DNA from: Aestuariibius sp. HNIBRBA575
GTDB taxonomy: Bacteria; Pseudomonadota; Alphaproteobacteria; Rhodobacterales; Rhodobacteraceae
DNA length: 64,000 nt
Direction: 5' to 3'
Assembly: GCF_040932005.1 (NCBI RefSeq)
Contig: NZ_CP162414.1
Location: 3,189,501 to 3,253,500, forward strand
Shown in pieces: positions 1-8,858 of the stretch; positions within the stretch are counted from its first letter, which is position 1; every line of letters starts with the position of its first letter. The notes under the pieces are model-generated. The model was not told where the DNA came from. It saw nothing but the letters and a program-made list of their open reading frames with translations, and ran no database searches. A program made the translations under genes and the position numbers.

Positions 1-1
1 T

Positions 2-301
2 GATCTGGCTGATCTGTCAGATCAGATCGCACGCAACGGCAACGGCCCAGAAGGCGCGCCAGCAACCGATGAAAATCGTGCGTTGGACGAAGCTGGCGAA
101 TGGCTGGTTCAGATGGGCCTGTGTACGCACCTTGGGTGTGTGCCTTTGGGTGACGGCGCTGGTGATTTCCACGGCTGGTTCTGCCCATGTCACGGGTCGC
201 ATTACGACACGTCCGGTCGCATCCGTAAGGGTCCCGCACCTGAGAACCTCCCGGTTCCGGTCGCTGGTTTCCTTGACGAAAACACAATTCAACTCGGTTA
301 A
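2..301 (+). CDS. petA: Ubiquinol-cytochrome c reductase Rieske iron-sulfur subunit, 3' part
   Basis: C-terminal 99 residues of the Rieske protein of the cytochrome bc1 complex; the 5' end lies outside the window. The two cluster-binding loops are visible: CTHLGC and CPCHGSHYD, whose Cys and His pairs hold the 2Fe-2S centre and whose outer cysteines form the usual disulfide. In the family the domain is periplasmic and takes one electron from quinol at the Qo site of cytochrome b. The reading frame runs open from base 2, and the stop is 12 bases before petB, so this is the first gene of the petABC (fbcFBC) operon. Identity is very secure; only the partial state limits it. Confidence 0.97.
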   Translation, partial: DLADLSDQIARNGNGPEGAPATDENRALDEAGEWLVQMGLCTHLGCVPLGDGAGDFHGWFCPCHGSHYDTSGRIRKGPAPENLPVPVAGFLDENTIQLG

Positions 302-313
302 GGAGACGGTATC

Positions 314-1651
314 ATGGCTGGTATTCCCCACGACCATTACGAACCCAAAACCGGCGCGGAAAAGTGGCTGCACACGCGGCTGCCAATCGTTGGTTTGCTA
401 TACGACACATTGATGATCCCCACCCCCAAGAACCTGAACTGGATGTGGATCTGGGGCATCGTGCTTGCCTTTACGCTGGTGTTGCAGATCGCAACCGGCG
501 TTGTTTTGGTGATGCATTATACACCGCATGTTGATCTGGCCTTTGCGTCGATCGAACACATCATGCGCAACGTAAACGGCGGTCACATGATCCGGTATTT
601 CCACATGAATGGCGCATCGCTGTTCTTTGTGGCGGTTTATGCGCACATTTTCCGCGGTCTGTACTACGGATCCTACAAGGCCCCTCGTGAAGTCACCTGG
701 GTCATCGGCATCATCATGTTCCTTGTGATGATGGGCACAGGCTTTATGGGCTACGTTCTGCCTTGGGGTCAGATGTCATTCCACGGTGCAGCTGTGATTA
801 CAGGCCTGTTTGGCGCGATCCCATTTGTGGGCGAAGCGATCCAAACCTGGCTGCTGGGCGCGGGCGCTGTGGGTCAATCCACGTTGAACCGGTTCTTCTC
901 GCTGCACTATCTGCTGCCATTCGTTCTGGTTGGCCTGACAATCGTGCACGTCTGGGCGTTCCACACCACAGGCAACAACAACCCAACTGGTGTTGAGGTG
1001 CGTCGCGGTTCCAAAGAAGAAGCCGAAAAAGACACACTGCCTTTCTGGCCTTACTTTGTGATCAAAGACCTGTTTGCACTGGCCGTTATCCTGACCGTCT
1101 TTGTGGCAATCGTTGGCTTTATGCCAAACTATCTGGGCCACCCAGATAACTACATCGAAGCGACCGCACTGGCGACACCTGCACACATCGTTCCTGAATG
1201 GTACTTCTTGCCGTTCTACGCGATCCTGCGGGCGTTTACTGCGGATGTTTGGGTTGTGATGCTGGTCGAATGGGTATCCTTCGGGATCATCGACGCCAAA
1301 TTCTTTGGTGTTCTGGCGATGTTTGGCGCGATTGCTGTCATGGGTGCCGTGCCTTGGCTTGATACCTCCAGCGTGCGGTCCGGTCGTTTCCGTCCCATGT
1401 TCAAATGGTGGTTTGCGCTTCTGGCAATCGACTTCTTGGTTCTGATGTGGGTTGGCGCCATGCCAACAGACGGGATCTACCCGTACATCTCCTTGGTCGC
1501 ATCGGCCTATTGGTTCGCATATTTCCTCGTGATCCTGCCATTGCTTGGCGTCATCGAGAAACCGCTGCCAATGCCAGCAACCATCGAAGACGACTTTAAC
1601 GCCCATTACGGCCATTCCGGTGCAGAATCTTCTGCCACCGCAGCCGAGTGA
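314..1651 (+). CDS. petB: Cytochrome b of the bc1 complex
   Basis: Cytochrome b, 445 residues, the membrane core of ubiquinol:cytochrome c oxidoreductase, carrying two b hemes and the Qo and Qi quinone sites. Visible signs are eight or more hydrophobic helices, the histidines of helices B and D (for example in HMNGASLFF and the helix starting HYLLPF), and the Qo motif PEWY at about residue 294. The length agrees with Rhodobacter cytochrome b, which is longer than the mitochondrial form. AGGAGA lies just before the ATG. The stop TGA overlaps the region that carries the petC ribosome site, so the genes are closely coupled. Confidence 0.98.
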   Translation: MAGIPHDHYEPKTGAEKWLHTRLPIVGLLYDTLMIPTPKNLNWMWIWGIVLAFTLVLQIATGVVLVMHYTPHVDLAFASIEHIMRNVNGGHMIRYFHMNGASLFFVAVYAHIFRGLYYGSYKAPREVTWVIGIIMFLVMMGTGFMGYVLPWGQMSFHGAAVITGLFGAIPFVGEAIQTWLLGAGAVGQSTLNRFFSLHYLLPFVLVGLTIVHVWAFHTTGNNNPTGVEVRRGSKEEAEKDTLPFWPYFVIKDLFALAVILTVFVAIVGFMPNYLGHPDNYIEATALATPAHIVPEWYFLPFYAILRAFTADVWVVMLVEWVSFGIIDAKFFGVLAMFGAIAVMGAVPWLDTSSVRSGRFRPMFKWWFALLAIDFLVLMWVGAMPTDGIYPYISLVASAYWFAYFLVILPLLGVIEKPLPMPATIEDDFNAHYGHSGAESSATAAE

Positions 1652-1662
1652 GAAAGGAAAAC

Positions 1663-2466
1663 ATGATGTTCCGTACACTCACCCTCTCCGCGATTGCTGC
1701 GCTGGGCGTTGTTGCCGGTCAGGCCGCTATGGCCGCTGGTGGCGGTGAACAACATATCGAAGATTTCGCCTTCTCCTACGAAGGCCCCTTCGGCAGCTAT
1801 GATCAGAACCAATTGCAGCGTGGCCTGCAAATCTTTACCGAAAACTGTTCGGGCTGCCATGGCATGCGCTATGTTCCAATCCGCACACTCGAAGATTTGG
1901 GTTACAGCCCTGAGCAGGTTCGCGAATACGCCAAAAACGTCGAAGTTTATGACGATGAAATCGAGGATTATCGCGCGGCAACCCCGCAGGATCATTTCCC
2001 CGAAGGCACATTCGCAGGCGCACCTGACCTGTCCCTGATGGCCAAAGCACGCGCTGGTTTCCACGGTCCCTATGGATCCGGCATGAGCCAGCTGTTCAAC
2101 GGCATGGGCGGCGGTGAATATATCGCGTCGTTCCTGGCGGGTTACACCGGCGAAGACAAAACCGAAGCCGGCACAACGTTCTACGAAAACACCGCCTTTC
2201 CAGGTGGTTGGACCGCGATGCCGCCCCCACTTTATGGTGAGGATTTCGATTTTGCAGACGGTCACAGCAACGATCTGCACCACGAAGTGCAAGACATCGC
2301 TGCCTTCCTGATGTGGGCCGCAGAGCCCAAACTGGAAGCCCGCAAAACCGCTGGTCTGTCCGGTGTGATCCTGCTGACGATGTTGTCCGTATTGCTTTAC
2401 GTGACCAACAAACGTCTGTGGGCCCCCCACAAAGCCGCGGCCAAGGCTGCTGCGAAAAAAGACTGA
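1663..2466 (+). CDS. petC: Cytochrome c1 of the bc1 complex
   Basis: Cytochrome c1, 267 residues, which passes electrons from the Rieske centre to a soluble or membrane cytochrome c. A signal peptide (MMFRTLTLSAIAALG, cleavage expected after AMA) is followed by the heme c attachment motif CSGCH at about residues 62-66, and a C-terminal membrane anchor ends in basic residues. I chose the ATG at 1663 because GAAAGGAAA lies directly before it; a GTG at 1648 in the same frame would overlap petB but has no good ribosome site. It is the last gene of the operon and is followed by a hairpin terminator at 2491. Confidence 0.97.
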   Translation: MMFRTLTLSAIAALGVVAGQAAMAAGGGEQHIEDFAFSYEGPFGSYDQNQLQRGLQIFTENCSGCHGMRYVPIRTLEDLGYSPEQVREYAKNVEVYDDEIEDYRAATPQDHFPEGTFAGAPDLSLMAKARAGFHGPYGSGMSQLFNGMGGGEYIASFLAGYTGEDKTEAGTTFYENTAFPGGWTAMPPPLYGEDFDFADGHSNDLHHEVQDIAAFLMWAAEPKLEARKTAGLSGVILLTMLSVLLYVTNKRLWAPHKAAAKAAAKKD

Positions 2467-2490
2467 TCCAAGCGATCTGAGTTAAAGGAA

Positions 2491-2517
2491 AGGCCCGCCA
2501 TTTGGTGGGCCTTTTTC
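2491..2517 (+). terminator. Rho-independent terminator of petABC
   Basis: The inverted repeat AGGCCCGCCA / TGGTGGGCCT has a three-base loop and one G-U pair, and is followed by a T run. It sits 24 bases after the petC stop and just before the convergent end of thiQ at 2519. Confidence 0.9.
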
Positions 2518-2518
2518 G

Positions 2519-3214
2519 TTAGGACGCGCGCCCCAGATAGGCATGAATGGCCGTGTCATCACTGTCGAAAAACGCTGGTGTTGCAATTGGGGCGGACGCG
2601 GTGCCTGCATCCACAAACACCACCTGATCGGCCACGCGACGTGCGTCTGCGGGATCATGGGTCACCATCACCAATTGCCGACCTTCGGTGCCCAAAACAC
2701 GCACAAACAGGTCCAGCATTTCGTCCTTTAACCCCGGTCCCAGCGCGGAAAATGGTTCATCCAGCAACACCAATGGCTGGTCTTGGACCAAAACGCGCGC
2801 CAATGCAGCCCGGCTTTGTTGTCCACCAGACAGCGCATTTGGTTTACGGTCAGACATATCCGGCAAACCAACCTGTTTCAGCACGTCCTGCACCCGATTC
2901 CGCTGATCAGCCGACAGACGTTTGGCCGACATGCCCAGCCCAACATTCTGGCCAATGGTCAGGTGCGGAAACAGATTATTGTCCTGAAACAGCATCGCCA
3001 CAGGCCGCGCACCCGGCGCCAAGCCCGCCAAATCGCGATCCTGCCACAGAATTTGTCCGCGATCTGGGATCAGGAACCCGGCAATCGCCGCCAGCAGCGT
3101 GGATTTTCCCCCACCCGACGGGCCGATAATCGCGGTGATCCCGCGATGCAGGGCAAAATTCGCCTCAAGGCGAAACTCACCCTGTTTCAGCGCCACTTGG
3201 TCAAGTTTCAGCAT
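2519..3214 (-). CDS. thiQ: Thiamine ABC transporter ATP-binding protein
   Basis: ATPase of the thiamine/TPP importer ThiBPQ, 231 residues from the ATG at 3214. Walker A GPSGGGKST, Q-loop (FQDN), signature LSGGQQSRA and Walker B LVLLDEPFSA are all present. The D-loop reads SALGP where SALD is usual. The start lies inside the last bases of thiP (14-base overlap), so translation is probably coupled; an upstream in-frame start at 3235 is possible but would overlap more. Assignment to thiamine rather than another metal or polyamine system rests on the gene order thiB-thiP-thiQ and on the TPP riboswitch in front of thiB. Confidence 0.93.
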   Translation of the reverse strand: MLKLDQVALKQGEFRLEANFALHRGITAIIGPSGGGKSTLLAAIAGFLIPDRGQILWQDRDLAGLAPGARPVAMLFQDNNLFPHLTIGQNVGLGMSAKRLSADQRNRVQDVLKQVGLPDMSDRKPNALSGGQQSRAALARVLVQDQPLVLLDEPFSALGPGLKDEMLDLFVRVLGTEGRQLVMVTHDPADARRVADQVVFVDAGTASAPIATPAFFDSDDTAIHAYLGRAS

Positions 3215-4730
3215 CCACACGTCCCCCGCGGTCAAATATCCAGAACATCGTCAGGCTTGCGGCCAACAGCAATAGACCCACGCCCGCCGCGGCCTCCATC
3301 CGATAGGCGCCCATCAGGCGATGCATCAACAGGGGCAATGTTTCGCCCCCGGTGCCCGCAAATAACGTGATGACGCCCAGATCCCCCATGCTCAGCGCGG
3401 CGGCCAGACCTGCGGCGAACCCCAGCGGGCGGCGCAATCTGGGCAGGATCACCCAGCGCAGGCGCGCCCAGCCCGTCAGGCCCAAACTATCGGACAATCG
3501 CCCAAATGTATGTTCCACATCCCGCATCGCCGGGGCCAAAACCCGGATCGCAAACGGCACGGATAGCATCGCATTCACCAACGCGGTCACGACCAAACCA
3601 TAGGATAGCGGATTGGCAAATTCGCGGATAATCAGGAATAATCCGGTTCCCACAACCAAGGATGAAGACGCCAGCGGCAATACCCCGGCAAAGCCAGCGA
3701 ACCGACCATTGTTTAACGCCAGTGCAAGGCTCAGCAGGATCGTCAAACCAGTTGACGCCAAGGCCACGCCGATAGACCGCATCAAGGCCGGCCAAACGCT
3801 GGCGGGCATCTGCAACATTCCGGTCAAACCGTTCAGGATCACCATGGATAAGGGCAGCAATAGAAACAGCGCAGCGGCGGTGATCCAGAAACCGTCCATG
3901 GCCTTTGATCCGTCCCAGCGATCCACCACACGGTCCAATCCCCCCGCCAGCCCATCTGGCGCGGCGATCCGCCATGCTAGCAGTGCTGTGATCGTGCATA
4001 ATCCAACCTGCACCAGCGCCAACAATGCCGCGCGGCCCAGATCAAAATCAAACCGCAACGCCTGATAAATTGCCAATTCAACCGTCGTGGCGCGCGGGCC
4101 CCCGCCCAGCGCCAAGGCGACCGCAAAACTGCTCAGGCAGATCAGGAACACTACCAGAAACACACCCGGCGCAACGGCGCGCAACATGGGGCGTTCTAGC
4201 AATGGACCGATGGGGGCATTCAGGGTGGCCGCCAGCCTGAACCGTTCGGCGGGGATGCTGATCCAACCTTGGAGGATCATCCGCACCGCCAAGGGCAGGT
4301 TGAAAAACACATGGGCCAGCACCACGCCGTGAAACCCGTAAATCGACAGAGGCGGCAGCCCGATCCAGCCCAGCGCGTGGCTGACAATTCCGTTGCGGCC
4401 AAACACGGCCAGCAGGCCAAGGATGGCAACAATCACAGGTAAAATAAACGGTGCGCCCAAAAGGGTGACCAACAATCCGCGCCCGAAAAACCGACGCCGC
4501 GCCAAGGCGCGCGCGACAGGGATGGCCAAGCCGACGCTCAGGGCGGCGGATATCACGGCTTGGACAATTGTGAACCGGATCGCGGCCCAATCAGCCGCGC
4601 CCAGCCCTGTGCCATCTTCGGCGCGCAAAGCAACCGCCAATAGCGTCCCCAGCACCAATGCCACCAAGAGCAATGCTGCCAGGGTTCCCGGCCATTTAAG
4701 GCGGTTTATTGAGACAACGCTGCGCGCCAT
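3201..4730 (-). CDS. thiP: Thiamine ABC transporter permease
   Basis: Fused permease of 509 residues with two binding-protein-dependent transport domains, each with about six membrane helices, as is usual for ThiP (E. coli ThiP is 536). The EAA-like loops are recognisable, for example RLAATLNAPIGP in the first half and RLSDSLGLTGWARLRWVILPRL in the second. It moves thiamine or its phosphates across the inner membrane with ThiB and ThiQ. The ATG at 4730 overlaps the end of thiB by 25 bases, unusually long even for this operon, so a slightly later start cannot be excluded. No frameshift is needed to explain it. Confidence 0.95.
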   Translation of the reverse strand: MARSVVSINRLKWPGTLAALLLVALVLGTLLAVALRAEDGTGLGAADWAAIRFTIVQAVISAALSVGLAIPVARALARRRFFGRGLLVTLLGAPFILPVIVAILGLLAVFGRNGIVSHALGWIGLPPLSIYGFHGVVLAHVFFNLPLAVRMILQGWISIPAERFRLAATLNAPIGPLLERPMLRAVAPGVFLVVFLICLSSFAVALALGGGPRATTVELAIYQALRFDFDLGRAALLALVQVGLCTITALLAWRIAAPDGLAGGLDRVVDRWDGSKAMDGFWITAAALFLLLPLSMVILNGLTGMLQMPASVWPALMRSIGVALASTGLTILLSLALALNNGRFAGFAGVLPLASSSLVVGTGLFLIIREFANPLSYGLVVTALVNAMLSVPFAIRVLAPAMRDVEHTFGRLSDSLGLTGWARLRWVILPRLRRPLGFAAGLAAALSMGDLGVITLFAGTGGETLPLLMHRLMGAYRMEAAAGVGLLLLAASLTMFWIFDRGGRVDAET

Positions 4731-5689
4731 TCCTCAATCGCATCTGCCCGTGTTGCGGCGGCGTCCTCTGGGGACAGCAACAGCGCGGTTGCGGGCTGAA
4801 CGAGGGTTTCAAACCCGTCTGGCAAACCATCCGCCGGGGTCACGGCTGGATACATCCAGTTCGTGGTTGGGATCACCGATTGGAACGCCTCAGACACCAT
4901 GAACGCCATGAATTGATCGGCCAGTTCAGACTGATCCGTCTGGGCGATTTTACCGGCCACTTCGACCTGCATGTAGTGACCTTCGTCAAAGGCCCAAGCG
5001 ACTTTGCCGGAATCTTCTTCTGCGATCAGGTGATAGGCAGGCGACGTGGTGTAGGACAAAACCGCGTCGGCTTCGCCTTCCAGAAACAGGCCATAGGCTT
5101 CGGACCAGCCGGACGTCACGGTGACGACATTGTCTGCCAAGGCTTCCCAGATGGCTTGGCTGTCATCGGGGTGTGCGGTTTGGACCCAGTGGACCAGCCC
5201 CAGACCGGGGGTCGAGGACCGCGGATCCTGGATCACGATTTTCAGATCGCTCACTGCCAGTTCGGTCAATGATGCCGGGGCTTCGACGCCTTCGGTCGAA
5301 ACAAATGCGAAATAACCCCAGTCATAGGGCAGGAATTCAGCATCCGACCATTCGATCGGCAGGTCCAGATCAGCGGTCACGCCATGGGGGGCAAACAGAC
5401 CTGTTTCACGCGCAGCGGCGGTCAGGTTGGTGTCGATGCCCAGAACAACATCGGCATCTGTATTGTCGCCTTCTAGCTGCACACGGGCCAGCAACGCGGC
5501 ACCATCACCCGCGCCAACGAATTGCAGATCACAGGCGCATTCTGCCTCAAAGGCGGCTTCGATTGCAGGACCGGGGCCCCAATCGGACACAAAGCTGTCA
5601 TAGGTGTATACTGTCAGAACAGGGGGCTCTGCGTGGGCGGCGCCCGCCATCAGAGCAAGTCCTGCGACACTCGTCAGAATATGCTTCAT
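4706..5689 (-). CDS. thiB: Thiamine ABC transporter substrate-binding protein
   Basis: Periplasmic thiamine-binding protein (TbpA/ThiB), 327 residues, the same length as E. coli ThiB. A Sec signal peptide (MKHILTSVAGLALMAGAAHA) is followed by the family start PPVLTVYTYDSFVSDWGPG. I placed the start at 5689 because GGAG lies seven bases upstream and the signal peptide begins there; the frame stays open upstream only because it runs into the riboswitch. First gene of thiBPQ and the direct target of the TPP riboswitch at 5742-5822. It delivers thiamine, TMP or TPP to ThiP. Confidence 0.96.
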   Translation of the reverse strand: MKHILTSVAGLALMAGAAHAEPPVLTVYTYDSFVSDWGPGPAIEAAFEAECACDLQFVGAGDGAALLARVQLEGDNTDADVVLGIDTNLTAAARETGLFAPHGVTADLDLPIEWSDAEFLPYDWGYFAFVSTEGVEAPASLTELAVSDLKIVIQDPRSSTPGLGLVHWVQTAHPDDSQAIWEALADNVVTVTSGWSEAYGLFLEGEADAVLSYTTSPAYHLIAEEDSGKVAWAFDEGHYMQVEVAGKIAQTDQSELADQFMAFMVSEAFQSVIPTTNWMYPAVTPADGLPDGFETLVQPATALLLSPEDAAATRADAIEEWRAALSQ

Positions 5690-5693
5690 AACA

Positions 5694-5740
5694 TTCTCCA
5701 AATGCGCCGGACGGAAGTGGGGCATTTGGACCATCCAAAT
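5694..5740 (-). promoter_or_regulatory. Expression platform of the TPP riboswitch
   Basis: On the minus strand CCAAATGC (5729-5722) can pair perfectly with GCATTTGG (5705-5698), whose last two bases are the first two of the thiB ribosome site GGAG. The same CCAAAT can instead pair with ATTTGG (5740-5735) just after the aptamer. The two stems exclude each other, as expected for a ribosome-site sequestor and an anti-sequestor. No T run follows either stem, so control of translation rather than termination is inferred. Confidence 0.65.
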
Positions 5741-5741
5741 T

Positions 5742-5822
5742 ACCTTCCCTCCGCCGGTCTTAACCGGGTCAGGTTCTACGGGTTCGCGATTACATCTCAG
5801 CCATATCTGGCACCCCGAGGTA
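5742..5822 (-). promoter_or_regulatory. TPP riboswitch (THI box) of thiBPQ
   Basis: Read on the minus strand, the region shows the conserved THI-box blocks in order: CTCGGGGTGCC, GGCTGAGAT, GAACCCGTAGAACCTGA, CCCGGTTAAGACCGGCG and GAGGGAA. The P1, P2 and P4/P5 arms can be paired. This aptamer binds thiamine pyrophosphate. It lies 52 bases before the thiB start, and the stretch between carries two mutually exclusive hairpins, described separately. Confidence 0.96.
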
Positions 5823-5917
5823 GCGACACGCATAGGATGGTTCTGTCCCAAGAGCAAGCAAATCCGCTTGAGAGCAAGGCCCGCGCCCGTTAGACCCAAC
5901 CCAAAGGAGCCCGCATC

Positions 5918-7021
5918 ATGAGCCTGAACAGCTATGGACATTTATTTCGTGTAACCACGTGGGGTGAATCCCATGGGCCCGCATTGGGTGCGACGGTTGA
6001 TGGCTGTCCGCCGGGTGTGCCGTTGCGCGCGGATATGTTGCAGCACTGGCTGGACAAACGCCGCCCCGGTCAGAACAAAAACACCACGCAGCGCAACGAA
6101 CCGGATGCGGTCGAAATCCTGTCGGGCGTCTATAATGACACGACCACCGGCACGCCGATCCAGCTGATGATCCGCAACACCGATCAACGGTCCAAAGATT
6201 ACGGCGACATCGAACAGACATTCCGCCCCGGTCACGCTGATATCACCTATTGGCAGAAATACGGCATTCGCGATCCACGGGGCGGCGGGCGATCCTCGGC
6301 GCGCGAAACCGCGTCCCGTGTGGCCGCCGGCGGTGTGGCCCGCGAAGCGATCAAAGCGCTGGCGCCCAATGTAGAAATCACCGGTTACATGACCCAGATG
6401 GGCGAGAAAAAGATCGACCGGGATCGGTTTGACTGGGCAACCATCGCGCAGAACGATTTCTGGTGCCCCGACGCAAATGCTGCATCAGAATGGGAAGAGT
6501 ACCTGCAATGGCTGCGCAAGGATGACCACAATTCGGTCGGTGCCGTGATCGAAGTCGTCGCGCGCAACGTCCCCGCAGGCATCGGCGCACCGGTTTATGG
6601 CAAGTTAGACACGGATCTGGCCGCTGCGATGATGTCGATCAACGCCGTCAAAGGTGTGGAAATTGGCGAAGGCATGGCCGCCGCTGCCCTAACGGGCCGT
6701 GACAATGCAGACGAAATTTTCATGGGGCAAAACGGCCCGCAATATGCGTCCAACCATGCCGGTGGGATCCTTGGCGGGATCAGCACAGGACAGGACATCG
6801 TTGTGCGCTTTGCCGTGAAACCAACGTCATCAATCCTGAGCCCACGCAAATCCATCCGCAAAGATGGCACCCCAATCGAGGTCGTCACCAAAGGACGCCA
6901 CGATCCTTGTGTCGGTATCCGCGCTGTGCCTGTGGGCGAAGCGATGATGGCGTCGGTGATACTGGACCATCTGTTGCTGGATCGAGGGCAAACCGGGGGC
7001 GTTCGTGGCCCAATCGGCTGA
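5918..7021 (+). CDS. aroC: Chorismate synthase
   Basis: Chorismate synthase, 367 residues, converts 5-enolpyruvylshikimate 3-phosphate to chorismate with reduced FMN, the last common step to the aromatic amino acids. Family signatures are clear: [14 protein letters not shown] near the N terminus, [30 protein letters not shown] followed by [14 protein letters not shown], and the C-terminal [31 protein letters not shown] lies 10 bases before the ATG. It is divergent from thiB and overlaps the next gene's GTG start by 17 bases. Confidence 0.98.
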   Translation: MSLNSYGHLFRVTTWGESHGPALGATVDGCPPGVPLRADMLQHWLDKRRPGQNKNTTQRNEPDAVEILSGVYNDTTTGTPIQLMIRNTDQRSKDYGDIEQTFRPGHADITYWQKYGIRDPRGGGRSSARETASRVAAGGVAREAIKALAPNVEITGYMTQMGEKKIDRDRFDWATIAQNDFWCPDANAASEWEEYLQWLRKDDHNSVGAVIEVVARNVPAGIGAPVYGKLDTDLAAAMMSINAVKGVEIGEGMAAAALTGRDNADEIFMGQNGPQYASNHAGGILGGISTGQDIVVRFAVKPTSSILSPRKSIRKDGTPIEVVTKGRHDPCVGIRAVPVGEAMMASVILDHLLLDRGQTGGVRGPIG

Positions 7022-7667
7022 AGCATTGCAAGCAGCGCTGCGAGATGTTTTGGCGCGTCATGGCGCGGACAGTGACGCTGCACATGACGTGGCCCATGCG
7101 GATCGCGTGTGGTTGAACGCAAAACACATCGCCGCTGGCGAAAACTTTGACGATCTACCCGCCTTGATGGCCGCCGCCTATCTGCATGATCTGGTGACAT
7201 TGCCCAAGGATCATCCGGACCGCGCTCGTGCGTCCCAGATGTCTGCATCGGCGGCGCAACCGATCCTATTGGATCAAGGCTTTGATCCTGAGAAGATCGC
7301 AGCGATCCAACACGCCATCGCCGCCCACAGCTTTTCCGCCAATATCCCTTGTGACACGCCGCTGGCCCGTATTTTACAAGACGCGGATCGCATCGAATCC
7401 CTTGGCGCGATTGGATTGGCGCGATGTTTTGCAGTGTCCGGCGGGCTGAACAGGCCGCTATTTGACGGGCCGGACCCGTTTGCCACCCAACGTCCGCTGG
7501 ATGATCGCCAATTCGCCGTGGATCATTTTAAGGCGAAACTGCTGCGCCTGCCGGACACTATGCAGACCAAAACGGGGCGCGACTTGGCCCAGAAACGCGC
7601 CAAAGTTCTGCGCGTGTTTTTGCAGAATCTGGCGGTTGAGCTGGGGCATGACGCCCCAGATTGGTGA
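7005..7667 (+). CDS. yedJ: YedJ-family HD-domain hydrolase
   Basis: HD-superfamily phosphohydrolase of 220 residues. The metal-site pattern is visible as [28 protein letters not shown] and [17 protein letters not shown]. The stretch around [17 protein letters not shown] and [14 protein letters not shown] matches what I recall of E. coli YedJ. Substrate unknown. The start is a GTG at 7005 inside the end of aroC with a G-rich ribosome site, so it is probably co-expressed with aroC. Its TGA directly abuts the convergent stop of the next gene, leaving no room for a terminator. Confidence 0.85.
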   Translation: MAQSAEALQAALRDVLARHGADSDAAHDVAHADRVWLNAKHIAAGENFDDLPALMAAAYLHDLVTLPKDHPDRARASQMSASAAQPILLDQGFDPEKIAAIQHAIAAHSFSANIPCDTPLARILQDADRIESLGAIGLARCFAVSGGLNRPLFDGPDPFATQRPLDDRQFAVDHFKAKLLRLPDTMQTKTGRDLAQKRAKVLRVFLQNLAVELGHDAPDW

Positions 7668-8075
7668 TCAACCAGCCGCAGCGCGGGCGATGTCCATCAA
7701 TTCCTGAATCTGCGCCTGACTTGTTCCGGCGACGATCCGCCCTAGTTCCTGATCCCCCTTTAGCGCAACCAAAGTTGAGCGACGTGGAATATTCAGATCA
7801 CGCGACAATTCGGAATCGCCGTATTGGTCCCAATCCACATTGATAAACGTGATTGCCGCGTCATAGCTGGGATCAGCGGCTTTCAGGCTTTGAATAACAC
7901 GTTCCTGCGCACGACAGGTTGTGCACCAATCCGCCTTAAAGTCCAAAAACACCACATCCCCATCGGCCAGATGCTGTTGCACCAAACCGGGTGTGTAATT
8001 CAGCGGTGCGGCCCGCAAAATGGCCGGGGTGACGGCCAATGCAGCGCTCAGCGCAATAAAGTCACGACGTTTCAT
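7668..8075 (-). CDS. Periplasmic thioredoxin-fold protein
   Basis: Thioredoxin-like protein of 135 residues. The N terminus MKRRDFIALSAALAV looks like a short Tat- or Sec-type signal, followed by a thioredoxin core with the redox motif WCTTC (cysteines 51 and 54) and a cis-proline region (RRSTLVAL, where the usual proline is replaced by Ser-Thr). It lies 12 bases downstream of a CcdA-like gene on the same strand, so it probably takes electrons from that membrane protein and reduces periplasmic disulfides. It resembles the C-terminal domain of DsbD detached as its own gene; the client is unknown. Confidence 0.8.
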   Translation of the reverse strand: MKRRDFIALSAALAVTPAILRAAPLNYTPGLVQQHLADGDVVFLDFKADWCTTCRAQERVIQSLKAADPSYDAAITFINVDWDQYGDSELSRDLNIPRRSTLVALKGDQELGRIVAGTSQAQIQELMDIARAAAG

Positions 8076-8087
8076 GAAACAACTCCT

Positions 8088-8801
8088 TTAAAACCGGACC
8101 GACAGGTCCTGAAGCCAAACCGGCATATGATCCAGCAGCCAGATTTCGGCATACTGATGAAGGTGGAACAGCAAAACCAGCCCCACAAAGATGAAAATCA
8201 GCGCCATGATGGGCCGGGACCTAACCGCCAAGGCGCGCAATGTATCACGTCGCGCGCGGATCGCGGATTGCGCGCCATAGCCCAGCACAACGATGATCGT
8301 GGAAATCCCCAACGCAAAGCTCAGCATGATCAGCGCCGCCCAAAGCAAGCTTTCCCCCATAAAGGCAAGCCCGATTGCGCCGCCCAATGTGGGGCCGACG
8401 CACGGTACCCAAACGGCGCCCAACAACGCTCCGCCCAGGGCTTGGCCAGGTAAGCCGCTGCGATCAATTTGATCCATGCCCTGATCCGCCCGACCCGATA
8501 CGCCCGATGTCGCAAAGGCAAACCGTTCTGACAGGCGCGGCACCAGCATCACCAGACCGAACAGGATCATCGCCACGGCCCCAGCCTGAACCAACGTGTC
8601 TTGGGACAGGCCGATTTGGCGACCAAACACCGCCACGGCCATGCCAAACGCCACAAACGACACCGACATGCCCGCCGCCAAAGCCAAAGGCCCCCAGCGG
8701 CTGGCCTGTAACGCGCTGGCCAAAACAATCGGCAGCACCGGCAACACGCAGGGGTTAATCAGGGTCAACAGACCCGCCAGATATCCAAACACCAAATCCA
8801 T
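8088..8801 (-). CDS. CcdA/DsbD-like thiol-disulfide transporter membrane protein
   Basis: Integral membrane protein of 237 residues with about six helices and the two-cysteine signature of the CcdA/DsbD family: LINPCVLPVLPIVL in helix 1 and WVPCVGPTLGGAI in helix 4. The family carries electrons from cytoplasmic thioredoxin across the membrane. I chose the ATG at 8801 because the family starts with the first helix there; the in-frame ATG at 8843 would add a polar extension. The partner is the thioredoxin-like gene directly downstream. No cytochrome c maturation genes are nearby, so a role outside heme attachment is possible. Confidence 0.85.
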   Translation of the reverse strand: MDLVFGYLAGLLTLINPCVLPVLPIVLASALQASRWGPLALAAGMSVSFVAFGMAVAVFGRQIGLSQDTLVQAGAVAMILFGLVMLVPRLSERFAFATSGVSGRADQGMDQIDRSGLPGQALGGALLGAVWVPCVGPTLGGAIGLAFMGESLLWAALIMLSFALGISTIIVVLGYGAQSAIRARRDTLRALAVRSRPIMALIFIFVGLVLLFHLHQYAEIWLLDHMPVWLQDLSVRF

Positions 8802-8858
8802 GGGGGCAACCTGACGGATAGAACGCGCCCTGTCAGCCCACATTGCCCCAACGTGCGA

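Noticed and set aside
776..1678. Minus-strand frame of 300 codons inside petB
   Set aside because: Antisense shadow of cytochrome b; product is His/Gln/Cys-rich without recognisable fold.
3201..4730. Frameshift between thiB and thiP
   Set aside because: The 25-base overlap could suggest one, but both proteins are complete with intact ends.
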